A DNA stretch of 33,125 bases from the NCBI GenBank assembly GCA_022361195.1, contig JAKSBJ010000090.1:1-33125 (forward strand). Direction: 5' to 3'. Each line of letters opens with the position of its first letter. Within the stretch, counting starts at the first letter, position 1. A program made the translations under genes and the position numbers. The notes beneath the pieces were generated by a model, which worked only from the letters and a program-made list of their open reading frames with translations, made no database searches and was not told the DNA's origin. Positions 14,753-24,005 of this stretch are shown here, piece after piece. The stretch comes from Flavobacteriales bacterium (lineage in GTDB: Bacteria > Bacteroidota > Bacteroidia > Flavobacteriales_D > Crocinitomicaceae).

Positions 14753-17700
14753 ATGTACATCATCTTTGATACCGAAACCACAGGGTTACCTAAAAACTGG
14801 AATGCTCCTATCACCGATACGGACAACTGGCCAAGGTGTATCCAAATTGCCTGGCAGCTGCATGATGAAATGGGGAATGTGGTTGAACACAAAGATTACC
14901 TTATCAGGCCTGATGGTTTTAACATTCCGTTTGAATCTGAGCAAATTCACGGTATTTCAACTTTATTGGCTACCGAAGAAGGACGACCTTTAGAGGAAGT
15001 TGTTAAAGAATTCAATCAGGCTTTAGATCGGGCTAAGTTTGTTGTTGGACAAAATATTGGGTTTGATAACAATGTAATGGGCTGTGAGTTTTACAGAATG
15101 GGTATTGAGACTGACTTGCTCAAGAAAAAGATATTGGATACCTGTACAGAGACAACCGCAGAGCTTTGTAGAATTCCAGGAGGACGAGGTGGTAAATTTA
15201 AATTGCCAACCCTAACCGAGCTCCATCAGCACTTATTTGGAGAGGCCTTTGAAGAAGCGCATAATGCAACTGCCGATGTTGAGGCTACAACACGTTGTTT
15301 CTTTGAGTTATTAAGAACAGGGAATTATACCAACGAAGAGCTTGAGGCGACTGATGATTACTTGCAACGATTTGTTCAGGAGAATCAAGGACAAATCCAA
15401 AAAATTGGATTAACGCATGTAAACCTTAAAGCAGCAAGTAAATCCCTTAAAGATGCTCAAGGTGAAAGCGAAGAGCAGATTGGAGCAGCAGATGTGGCTA
15501 AAAACCTTGAGCGACTCAAAAACGTCTCTTTCACCCACCTGCATAATCATTCTCAGTTTTCGATTCTCCAAAGTACCATTCGAGTCGGAAATCTGGTTCA
15601 AAAAGCAGGGGATCTTGGTTGTCCTGCTGTAGCTTTGACCGATACGGGAAATATGATGGCTGCCTTTCATTTTGTGAGAGATGTGGGGGCGTATAACAAA
15701 GGTTTAGAAGCTGAACGGAAAAAGGCCGAGGAAAAAGGAGAGGTCTTTAATAAGCAACCTTTAAAGCCTATTGTAGGTTGTGAGTTTAATGTTTGTCGGG
15801 ATCATAAAGATAAATCCAATAAGGATAATGGGTATAAGATTGTATTGATAGCTAAAAACAAAAATGGGTATCACAATCTTGCTAAAATGTCATCCATTGC
15901 ATTTACAGAGGGGTTTTACTATGTTCCCCGAATCGATAAAAGTGTTGTTGAGGAGTATTGTGAAGATGTTATTTGCTTGACAGGTAACTTGTCAGGTGAA
16001 GTTCCTGGAATGATTTTAAATGTAGGGGAGAGTCAGGCCGAAGAGGCGCTGTTATGGTGGAAAGGAATTTTTAAAGATGACCTTTACATTGAGTTGATTC
16101 GACATGGATTGGAAGAGGAAGACAATGTCAACAAAACTCTCATCGAATTTCATAGGCGACATGATGTAAAAATTGTCGCTACCAATGATACTTATTACCT
16201 GACTAAGAAAGACTCCAATGCTCATGATATTTTGTTGTGTGTAAAAGATGGAGAGTTAAAATCAACTCCTATTGGATACGGAAGAGGTTTCCGGTATGGG
16301 ATGAAGAATCAGGAGTATTATTTCAAGTCTCCCGAAGAGATGAAAGAGCTCTTTTCTGATTTACCGGAGGCAATTGAAAATACGAATGAAATAGTTGATA
16401 AGTGCGAGCCTTATGTACTGGCGCGTGAAATTCTACTTCCGGCTTTTGACATTCCACAGGAATTTAGAGATGACAAGGATAAAGAAGATGGAGGAAAACG
16501 AGGAGAGAACAACTACCTACGTCATTTAACTTATGAAGGTGCAAAAGAGCGCTATGGCGAAATAACTCCTGAAATTTCTGAGCGATTAGATTTTGAGTTA
16601 GAAACAATTGCGAATACCGGGTATCCGGGGTACTTCTTGATTGTATGGGATTTCCTGGTTGCTGCTCGGGATATGGGGGTTTCAGTAGGGCCTGGAAGGG
16701 GATCGGCGGCAGGAGCGGTTGTAGCTTATTGTTTGAAAATTACAAATATTGACCCACTCAAGTACGATTTACTATTTGAGCGTTTCCTGAATCCAGAAAG
16801 GGTATCCATGCCCGATATTGATATTGACTTTGATGATGAAGGACGACAAAGTGTAATTGATTGGGTAATTGATAAATATGGTTCTAATCAGGTGGCGCAG
16901 ATTATCACTTACGGAACCATGGCGGCAAAGTCATCCATTCATGATACGGCACGTGTATTGGATTTACCATTGCATGAAGCTGATCGTTTGGCGAAATTAA
17001 TTCCAGACCTTAAACTGAGCAAGATTTTTGGCTTGGATGATGTGGCTTTGGCAGACAAACTCAACAATAACCAGGATGATATTAATCGGGTTAATGAGTT
17101 AAAAAACATCGCCAAGGGAAGCGATTTACAAGGAGAAGTTGTGCGGCAGGCGACGGCGCTCGAAGGTTCAATGCGAAATACAGGAATTCACGCCTGTGGG
17201 GTAATTATCACACCAGATGATATTACCAAATTCGTTCCGGTAGCCCTGGCAAAGGATTCGGACATGTACTGTACCCAGTTTGATAACTCTGTAGCGGAAG
17301 ATGCAGGGCTACTCAAAATGGATTTCCTGGGCTTGAAGACTTTGACGCTCATCAAGGATGCCGTTAAAATTGTAAAGGATCGTCATGGGGTTGAATTAAT
17401 ACCAGATGATTTTCCAATTGATGATGAAAAAACATACGAGCTATTCCAACGAGGAGAAACAGTAGGGATATTTCAATACGAATCGGCTGGAATGCAAAAG
17501 TATCTGCGAGAACTAAAACCAACTGTTTTTGCTGATCTCATTGCCATGAATGCTCTTTATCGTCCTGGCCCTTTGGAATACATTCCTTCCTTTATTCGTC
17601 GTAAGCACGGAACCGAGGAGATTATTTATGACATTGAAGCCACCAAAGAATATCTTGAGGAAACGTACGGAATTACAGTATATCAGGAGCAAGTAATGCT

Positions 17701-19123
17701 TTTGTCTCAAAGTTTGGCTGGTTTTACAAAAGGTGAAGCCGATACTTTGCGTAAAGCAATGGGGAAAAAGAAATTTGACCTCCTGGCAAAACTAAAACCA
17801 CAGTTCTTAAATCAAGGAGCTGAACGGGGACATGATAAAGCAAAGCTGGAGAAAATATGGACTGACTGGGAAGCATTTGCAGCCTATGCCTTCAACAAAT
17901 CCCATTCAACCTGTTATGCCTGGGTAGCTTACCAAACGGCTTACTTAAAAGCTCATTATCCTGCAGAGTATATGGCCAGTGTGCTGAGTAATAACATGAA
18001 TGATATTAAGCAAGTTTCTTTCTTCATGGAGGAATGTAAACGAGCAGGAATTCCTGTATTAGGACCAGATGTAAATGAATCTCAATACAAGTTTACGGTA
18101 AATAAAGAAGGAGCAATTCGTTTTGGATTAGGAGCCGTAAAAGGGGTGGGGAGTAAGCCTGTTGAGGCTATTTTAACTGAGCGTCAGGAGAATGGTGATT
18201 TCCTATCCATTTTTGACATGGCCTCCCGAGTGAGTTTGAGAGCTTGTAATAAACGTGTGTTTGAGAGTTTAGTCTTGGCTGGAGGGTTTGATTCTTTCTC
18301 TACCATTTCAAGAGCACAGTATTTTGCCGAGGACAACAACGGGAAAATTTTCCTTGAAAATGTCGTCAAGTTTGGATCACGAATCCAGGAAGGAAAGGAT
18401 TCAACACAGGTTTCAATGTTTGGAGGAGATTCGGAAGTTGAAATTCCAGAACCACAACCACCGCGAGTACCGGACTGGCCTACTTTAACTAAGTTAAGTA
18501 AAGAAAAAGAAGTTGTAGGCGTATATATTTCAGGACATCCATTGGATGATTTTAAATTGGAGATTGATAGTTTCTGTAATGCCGGAGTAAATGCAATTAG
18601 CCGTTTGGAGGAAAATGCCAATAAGGAATTGCAAATTGCTGGAATTATTACAGATGCTCAACATCGAACCACCAAACATGGAAATCCGTTTGGAACGTTT
18701 GACTTTGAAGATTATTCGGAAAATACGCGATTATTTGTCTTTGGAGATAGTTATATGAAGTTTAAACATCTCATTGACATTGGAGTTTTTGTTTACCTAA
18801 CTGGTAGAGTTCAAAAGCGCAAGTTTGGAGATGATTTGGAGTTTAAAATTACCTCCATGGATTTGTTGACTGAATTGCGGGATAAACGAGCCAGAACTTT
18901 GTTACTCGAAGTAGAATCTTCAGATATTTCGGATGAAAAGATTGATGAGCTTTATACTATTTTGACCGATCATTCGGGAAATTGTGCTTTGAAGTTTGTT
19001 TTAAAAGATCACAAAACTAATTCCAGCATCAGAATGCCATCTCGCTCTATGAAGGTAGCAGTAGATAATGAGATGATTGAAAAGGTGAAAAAGCTGGAGA
19101 TATTTGAATATCAGCTAGAATAA
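14753..19123 (+). CDS. dnaE: DNA polymerase III alpha subunit with fused N-terminal 3'-5' exonuclease
   Basis: A 1456-residue replicative polymerase. Residues 1-200 form a DEDDh proofreading exonuclease like DnaQ: D6 and E8 (D-T-E), D105, H170 and D175. A linker leads to a PHP domain starting near residue 258, with H264 and H266 in H-L-H-N-H kept. The polymerase core has G-P-G-R-G-S-A-A-G, the catalytic Asp pair in P-D-I-D-I-D-F (D688, D690) and the third Asp D857 in K-M-D-F-L-G-L. The helix-hairpin-helix, OB-fold and C-terminal regions follow. E. coli alpha is about 1160 residues; the excess is the exonuclease. Such fusions are known in Bacteroidota. The reading frame is intact and its end overlaps the converging gene by 9 bases. 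Confidence 0.95.
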   Translation: MYIIFDTETTGLPKNWNAPITDTDNWPRCIQIAWQLHDEMGNVVEHKDYLIRPDGFNIPFESEQIHGISTLLATEEGRPLEEVVKEFNQALDRAKFVVGQNIGFDNNVMGCEFYRMGIETDLLKKKILDTCTETTAELCRIPGGRGGKFKLPTLTELHQHLFGEAFEEAHNATADVEATTRCFFELLRTGNYTNEELEATDDYLQRFVQENQGQIQKIGLTHVNLKAASKSLKDAQGESEEQIGAADVAKNLERLKNVSFTHLHNHSQFSILQSTIRVGNLVQKAGDLGCPAVALTDTGNMMAAFHFVRDVGAYNKGLEAERKKAEEKGEVFNKQPLKPIVGCEFNVCRDHKDKSNKDNGYKIVLIAKNKNGYHNLAKMSSIAFTEGFYYVPRIDKSVVEEYCEDVICLTGNLSGEVPGMILNVGESQAEEALLWWKGIFKDDLYIELIRHGLEEEDNVNKTLIEFHRRHDVKIVATNDTYYLTKKDSNAHDILLCVKDGELKSTPIGYGRGFRYGMKNQEYYFKSPEEMKELFSDLPEAIENTNEIVDKCEPYVLAREILLPAFDIPQEFRDDKDKEDGGKRGENNYLRHLTYEGAKERYGEITPEISERLDFELETIANTGYPGYFLIVWDFLVAARDMGVSVGPGRGSAAGAVVAYCLKITNIDPLKYDLLFERFLNPERVSMPDIDIDFDDEGRQSVIDWVIDKYGSNQVAQIITYGTMAAKSSIHDTARVLDLPLHEADRLAKLIPDLKLSKIFGLDDVALADKLNNNQDDINRVNELKNIAKGSDLQGEVVRQATALEGSMRNTGIHACGVIITPDDITKFVPVALAKDSDMYCTQFDNSVAEDAGLLKMDFLGLKTLTLIKDAVKIVKDRHGVELIPDDFPIDDEKTYELFQRGETVGIFQYESAGMQKYLRELKPTVFADLIAMNALYRPGPLEYIPSFIRRKHGTEEIIYDIEATKEYLEETYGITVYQEQVMLLSQSLAGFTKGEADTLRKAMGKKKFDLLAKLKPQFLNQGAERGHDKAKLEKIWTDWEAFAAYAFNKSHSTCYAWVAYQTAYLKAHYPAEYMASVLSNNMNDIKQVSFFMEECKRAGIPVLGPDVNESQYKFTVNKEGAIRFGLGAVKGVGSKPVEAILTERQENGDFLSIFDMASRVSLRACNKRVFESLVLAGGFDSFSTISRAQYFAEDNNGKIFLENVVKFGSRIQEGKDSTQVSMFGGDSEVEIPEPQPPRVPDWPTLTKLSKEKEVVGVYISGHPLDDFKLEIDSFCNAGVNAISRLEENANKELQIAGIITDAQHRTTKHGNPFGTFDFEDYSENTRLFVFGDSYMKFKHLIDIGVFVYLTGRVQKRKFGDDLEFKITSMDLLTELRDKRARTLLLEVESSDISDEKIDELYTILTDHSGNCALKFVLKDHKTNSSIRMPSRSMKVAVDNEMIEKVKKLEIFEYQLE

Positions 19124-19636
19124 TAAGCGAAAAGAGTTGGAGAATGCCCGTTCTGTATTTCCATTAAAATACTTTCTTTTTTGGGCTAAAACAGTGAGTT
19201 GATATTGAATTTTGCCAACTATCATCACATAGTAATTACCATAAAAGGTTAACGAACTTTCGTTACTTTTCTTTTTTCCTTTTATGGGGAGAATAAAGCC
19301 ACTGTTGTCCTCAACTCGCCAGGCGGTTAACTTTTTGGGTTTCCATTTTGCTCCCATCGACTTACACATGTTTTTGCAGCTCAACACTTCCTGCTCAAAA
19401 CTTTCATCCTCCGAAAATTCTTTGTCAAAAATAATGGCATTTACAACGAAAATCATTCCTTGATAAAGGCAAGTTATGGTATAAGCTTTAGATTCTTCAT
19501 CTTGTGATTGTTCTACCTCAAAATGGGTAGGGAAAGTAATCTTAAAACGAGCTTCATCGTTTTCATAGGTTTGCGCAGCCCAATTAAAACCAGGAGCTAA
19601 TAATAAAACGAAGAGTAGTGGTCGAATCAAATTCAT
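19115..19636 (-). CDS. Small secreted protein of unknown function
   Basis: A 173-residue protein with an N-terminal signal peptide (hydrophobic core 5-17, cut likely after W-A-A) and a mixed alpha/beta mature part containing two nearby Cys (S-C-K-N-M-C). No family is recognised; length and style resemble small periplasmic proteins of Bacteroidota. Its ATG overlaps the TGA of the oligopeptidase gene (ATGA at 19633-19636), implying translational coupling. Its stop lies within the end of dnaE on the other strand. Confidence 0.75.
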   Translation of the reverse strand: MNLIRPLLFVLLLAPGFNWAAQTYENDEARFKITFPTHFEVEQSQDEESKAYTITCLYQGMIFVVNAIIFDKEFSEDESFEQEVLSCKNMCKSMGAKWKPKKLTAWRVEDNSGFILPIKGKKKSNESSLTFYGNYYVMIVGKIQYQLTVLAQKRKYFNGNTERAFSNSFRLLF

Positions 19637-21669
19637 GTACGCGAAATTTCAAGTTCAGACAAGATGAAAGAATAGGTAAGGGCAATCTCCTTAAGTTGTT
19701 CAAAACGTCCAGATGCTCCTCCATGCCCAGCATCCATATTGGTATGAAGTAAAAGACGATTATTGTCAGTTTTTAATTCTCGGAGTTTAGCAACATATTT
19801 TGTTGGTTCCCAATATTGTACCTGTGAATCATGAAGACCACTTGTTACCAGCATTGGGGGATAATTTTTTGCTTCAATTTGGTCATAAGGAGAATAGGAA
19901 AGCATATAATCGAAGTACTTCTTATCAGCAGGATTTCCCCATTCATCATATTCACCAGTAGTTAAAGGAATACTGTCATCTTCCATTGTATTAATCACAT
20001 CAACAAAAGGAACTTGAGAAACAATCCCCCTCCACAACTCAGGCCGCCAATTAGCAACAACTCCCATTAATAAGCCTCCGGCACTTCCGCCCATTGCAAA
20101 AATCTTGTCTTTATGACCGTATTTATTTTCTACCAAATATTCACCAGCTTCAATAAAGTCGCTGAAGGTATTTTTCTTTTTTAGAAGCTTACCATCTTCA
20201 TACCATGAACGTCCATTAAATTCACTCCCTCTAATATGGGCTATCGCAAATACAAATCCACGATTTAGTAAACTTAATCGGCTAGAGCTAAAGTAGGCAT
20301 CTACTGTTGAGCCGTAAGAGCCGTAACCATATAGTAGTAATGGATTTTCACCATTTTGACTAAAAAGGTCTTTTCGGTAAACCAATGAAATGTTTAATCG
20401 AGCTCCATCAGTAGTGGAAGTTGTTAAAAGCTTAGATTCATAATTCTCAGGTGAAAAATCACCCAAAACTTCTGTTTGCTTCAGGCATTTTTCTTCAAAC
20501 AAATTCAAATCAATTTGAAGAACTGAATGCGGTGTAGTCAATGAGCTATAACCAACTCTCACTTTATCTGTATCAAAGTCAGGATTAGTACCTATATAAA
20601 GTGAGTAGGTATCTTCCTTCATTGGATAAATTCTTGATTCCATTGTACTCAAGTCATAAATACGTAGTCTGGAAACTCCCTCTCTTTCCTGAACCACCAA
20701 ATGGTTTCTGAAAAGTTCAAAGTCTTCAATCAAGACATTTTCATTGACCTCCTGAACGGTTTCCCATTCTTCTATGGCCGTGTTGTTTATGTTACATCGA
20801 AATAGTTTAAAATTCTCGGCTTTGAAATTGGATTTAATGTAAAGCGTATTTCCTAAAATTTCAGGATAATATTCATGTCCCTCTTTGCGTTCAAGAAGTG
20901 CTTTAAAATCATCATCATTCGAGGCTGATTTATATTGATGTTCGGTAGTTAATGTACTATACGAGCCAATAAAAATCGTTGAGAAGTCGGTTGATTTGGA
21001 AACGCCACATATATAGGTTTCATCCTGCTCTTCATAAACCAATTGATTCTCTTCAGAACCTAACTCCAATTTATAAACTCGATGTGGTCGAAGGGTTTCT
21101 GTATCCTTCTTTAAAAAGTAAAGCGATTTATTGTTGTTGTGCCAGGCCAAATCTGAACCACAATTTTCGGCCAATATGTCCGTCACTTTTCCATTTTCAA
21201 GATTTAGTACACGAAGTTGATACATTCTGCGTCCGCTAATGTCTTCACAAAAAGCAAGAAGTTTATTGTCTACACTAACCGAAAAAGAGACTACCTCGTA
21301 ATACGAGTAGGGTTTTGCCAACTCATTTTCATCCAAAAGAATAAGTTCTTCATTGTCCATAGAGTCTTTTCTTCGACAATAAATGGGATGTTCTTTCCCT
21401 TCTTCATACCGACTATAATACCAATATCCATTCTTGAAATAAGGTACAGATGAATCATCTTCCTTAATTCGGGATTTCATCTCATTAAACAATTCCTTTT
21501 GAAATTGTTGTTGATCTTTGAGCATAAAATCGGTGTACTCATTTTCTTTATTGAGATGATCAATGACTTCCGGGTTTTCCCGCTCACGCATCCAAAAATA
21601 ATCGTCAATACGTTCGGTTCCGTGAGATATGATTGAATGTGGAATCTTTTTCGCTAGTGGTGCTTTCAT
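19633..21669 (-). CDS. ptrB: Oligopeptidase B-like S9A serine peptidase
   Basis: A 678-residue prolyl-oligopeptidase-family enzyme. An N-terminal seven-bladed propeller region (about 60-400) precedes the alpha/beta-hydrolase domain. The nucleophile S529 sits in M-G-G-S-A-G-G. The Asp is in S-G-L-H-D-S-Q-V and the His in D-A-G-H-G-G-A-S-G, both family-typical. The features fit oligopeptidase B (PtrB), which cuts short peptides after basic residues. There is no signal peptide, so it should be cytoplasmic. It starts 17 bases after the L,D-transpeptidase gene and overlaps the next gene by four bases, so it is the middle gene of a three-gene unit. Confidence 0.92.
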   Translation of the reverse strand: MKAPLAKKIPHSIISHGTERIDDYFWMRERENPEVIDHLNKENEYTDFMLKDQQQFQKELFNEMKSRIKEDDSSVPYFKNGYWYYSRYEEGKEHPIYCRRKDSMDNEELILLDENELAKPYSYYEVVSFSVSVDNKLLAFCEDISGRRMYQLRVLNLENGKVTDILAENCGSDLAWHNNNKSLYFLKKDTETLRPHRVYKLELGSEENQLVYEEQDETYICGVSKSTDFSTIFIGSYSTLTTEHQYKSASNDDDFKALLERKEGHEYYPEILGNTLYIKSNFKAENFKLFRCNINNTAIEEWETVQEVNENVLIEDFELFRNHLVVQEREGVSRLRIYDLSTMESRIYPMKEDTYSLYIGTNPDFDTDKVRVGYSSLTTPHSVLQIDLNLFEEKCLKQTEVLGDFSPENYESKLLTTSTTDGARLNISLVYRKDLFSQNGENPLLLYGYGSYGSTVDAYFSSSRLSLLNRGFVFAIAHIRGSEFNGRSWYEDGKLLKKKNTFSDFIEAGEYLVENKYGHKDKIFAMGGSAGGLLMGVVANWRPELWRGIVSQVPFVDVINTMEDDSIPLTTGEYDEWGNPADKKYFDYMLSYSPYDQIEAKNYPPMLVTSGLHDSQVQYWEPTKYVAKLRELKTDNNRLLLHTNMDAGHGGASGRFEQLKEIALTYSFILSELEISRT

Positions 21670-21686
21670 AAACTGATATGAAGCAG

Positions 21687-23288
21687 CTAATCTAGGAATT
21701 TTTTAAAGCTATTTTCCAAATACTTTTCATCACGACCGTAGATATCGGGATGGAAAATGATGTTTCCTGAACTATCTCCAGTGGCGGTATAATATTCAAT
21801 AAATACCGTAAAAGGATCATTTAACTCTAAAACAGTTTGTTGACCTCTAACGATCATACTATCTAAGGTATCAGCTACAACTTCATGCTTATCAGCAGTT
21901 AAAAGAGCTTTTCCCAATTCAAATGGTTGATCCAGGCGAACACATCCGTGCGAATAAGCTCTTACGTCGTTTTTAAAAAGTCGTTTAGATGGAGTGTCAT
22001 GAATAAAAACCGAATTCACATTCGGAAAAAGAAATTTTAATCTTCCGAGGCTATTTCCTCCACCACCGTCTTGTCTTACCCGATAAGGGAAATTACCTTG
22101 GCGAATAGTCGACCAATCAACACTTTTTGGATCAACTGGATCCCCATTTTTAAATACTTTGTATCCTTTTTTTCTGAAATATCCGGTGTCTTTTTTGGCT
22201 CCATATAAAATTTCCGTTGAAGCAATAGAGTAGGGAACATGCCAAAATGGATTGGTTACCATTCTAAACATAGTAGCAGAGAATTCAGGAGTTTGTGTTG
22301 TATATGCTCCAACCACAACCCGATGTTTTCGTTTTACTTTATTGCTATCTACAAAGTATAGATTAAACTCTGGAATATTTACTCGAATGTACTTTTCAGG
22401 GAGTGTATCAGGTTTCCATTTCCACTTTTCCATACTCAAAGCAGCTTGTAAAAAACGATCCTGATTACTCTTTTCCAGTGCTCTTCCGGTCCATTTCCCT
22501 ACAATAGCATCATCCTTCAAGCCATTTAACACTTGAAATTGTTGTAAATGAGCAATAAAAATAGAATCATTGGTACGATTTGTACTATCTAAGAAACCGT
22601 GCTTATATAAGGCCTCATTCGCCACCTCATAGCAAGCTGCAGAATCTTCTTTAAATGCTGGAATTGAAAAATGATTGGTATCAATGTCGAAAGAATCCAG
22701 AAAAGTGATCAAACCCTTTTGCAATTGAATGTACTCCCAGTTTTTAGGTTGTTTTTCAGTCAAAACGGTTTCAACACTTTCATTTTCCAAATAAATTCGA
22801 TCCAATTCATCCATCAAAGAATAAGAGAGTTGATCTTTTTTCCAGGTATAAGAAAAATTGCTGCTATCAATGCATCCTTCACTGATGTGCGTGCTCATTA
22901 GGAAAAAGGCATTGGTGAGTAACATTTCCGCATCCAAAAGAGACGAATCTACCATTTGTTGAATTTCAGAAAAGTGGAACATGCTCGGCAATAGCCCATA
23001 ATCCATTGAATTTTCAACCATTCCAAATAAGTCTGTTCCTTTGGTTGAAAGTCCATTTTCTTCAATCCAAATAGGAGCAAATTCATTTTTGTCGTAATAC
23101 GAAAGCACCTCTTTTGAAGCCAGTAAAGTATCCTCGTTGTAGATCAGAAACTCCTGATTTCCAAATTTTGAGGCTAATTTTTCTTGAATTGCAACCTCTT
23201 CATCAGACAGTTCTTTTTTACCCGTAGCACAGGAGCCAAGTGTAACAAAGAGCGCAATTATGAGTATATAATTCCAGTATTTAAACAT
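21687..23288 (-). CDS. L,D-transpeptidase (YkuD domain) lipoprotein
   Basis: A 533-residue envelope protein. The signal peptide ends in a lipobox L-G-S-C with the lipidated Cys at residue 20. A peptidoglycan-binding-like region lies near residues 200-270 (the Q-F-Q-V-L-N-G-L segment), followed by the YkuD catalytic domain. The active-site signature has H430 and Y-S-H-G-C-V-R-L with nucleophile C449. The layout resembles the E. coli LdtD/YcbB type, which makes 3-3 crosslinks in peptidoglycan, but with a lipid anchor. It is the first gene of a run with oligopeptidase B and a small secreted protein. Confidence 0.9.
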   Translation of the reverse strand: MFKYWNYILIIALFVTLGSCATGKKELSDEEVAIQEKLASKFGNQEFLIYNEDTLLASKEVLSYYDKNEFAPIWIEENGLSTKGTDLFGMVENSMDYGLLPSMFHFSEIQQMVDSSLLDAEMLLTNAFFLMSTHISEGCIDSSNFSYTWKKDQLSYSLMDELDRIYLENESVETVLTEKQPKNWEYIQLQKGLITFLDSFDIDTNHFSIPAFKEDSAACYEVANEALYKHGFLDSTNRTNDSIFIAHLQQFQVLNGLKDDAIVGKWTGRALEKSNQDRFLQAALSMEKWKWKPDTLPEKYIRVNIPEFNLYFVDSNKVKRKHRVVVGAYTTQTPEFSATMFRMVTNPFWHVPYSIASTEILYGAKKDTGYFRKKGYKVFKNGDPVDPKSVDWSTIRQGNFPYRVRQDGGGGNSLGRLKFLFPNVNSVFIHDTPSKRLFKNDVRAYSHGCVRLDQPFELGKALLTADKHEVVADTLDSMIVRGQQTVLELNDPFTVFIEYYTATGDSSGNIIFHPDIYGRDEKYLENSFKKFLD

Positions 23289-23354
23289 AGCTAACCTTAA
23301 TTTGTTAGTTTAAAGGTAAGTGTCTGGTTAAAAGAAAAGATACGAAATAATTAA

Positions 23355-24005
23355 ATGTATATTACCTATTTATTATTAGTAATCACAATTTTAGTTTCCG
23401 TCAAAGCAATGAATGACGAAAACTGGAAAAGACGTTTAATGTTTAATCCTTACGATGTCGTTCACAACAAAAAATGGTATCGTTCTTTTACGCATGCTTT
23501 TATTCATGCTGATTATATGCACCTCGGTTTTAACATGTATGTGCTATACATGTTTGGAGCCGGGATAGTTCCTAAAGATGGTTATATCGCTTCGCACTAT
23601 AGTCTTGAACCAACGCTAATTTTAGATCATGGTGCAAAAGGATACCTTTATTTTGCTTGTTTGTATGTAGGTGGAATTTTATTTTCTACCTTAATTTCAT
23701 TAGCACGTCACAGAGATAATCCGGGGTATAATTCATTGGGGGCATCTGGGGCCGTTTCAGCTGTAGTGTTTGGATATATCATCATGAATCCTATGGCAGA
23801 GCTAGGAATTCTCTTTATTCCTTTTTATATCCCTGCCTTTATTTTTGGACCATTGATTCTGGTTTTTGAATATTACATGGCTAAAAGAGGTGGTACCGGA
23901 ATTGCACATGATGCCCATTTGGCTGGAGCAATTTTTGGAATTTTGTTTATGGCGGCCATTGACTATCATTATATCATTGATTTCTTTAGTAAATTTACTT
24001 CATGA
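23355..24005 (+). CDS. Rhomboid-family intramembrane serine protease (second copy)
   Basis: A 216-residue membrane protein with about six helices. The canonical signature is complete: H51-x4-H56-x3-N60 in H-A-D-Y-M-H-L-G-F-N, the catalytic Ser S131 in L-G-A-S-G-A-V-S-A, and the catalytic His H188 in A-H-D-A-H-L-A-G-A. It is not a recent duplicate of the rhomboid at 6998-7552; outside the motifs the two differ strongly. Its TGA overlaps the ATG of an aminotransferase gene (ATGA at 24002-24005), so the two are co-translated. The substrate is unknown. Confidence 0.93.
   Translation: MYITYLLLVITILVSVKAMNDENWKRRLMFNPYDVVHNKKWYRSFTHAFIHADYMHLGFNMYVLYMFGAGIVPKDGYIASHYSLEPTLILDHGAKGYLYFACLYVGGILFSTLISLARHRDNPGYNSLGASGAVSAVVFGYIIMNPMAELGILFIPFYIPAFIFGPLILVFEYYMAKRGGTGIAHDAHLAGAIFGILFMAAIDYHYIIDFFSKFTS

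Noticed and set aside
18184..18621. A 145-codon minus-strand frame inside dnaE
   Set aside because: It lies wholly within the strongly conserved polymerase gene and its translation shows no recognisable domain or signal.
6998..24005. Two rhomboid genes as a possible recent duplication
   Set aside because: Apart from catalytic motifs the two proteins differ in length, loops and N-terminus, so they are old paralogues or separate lineages.
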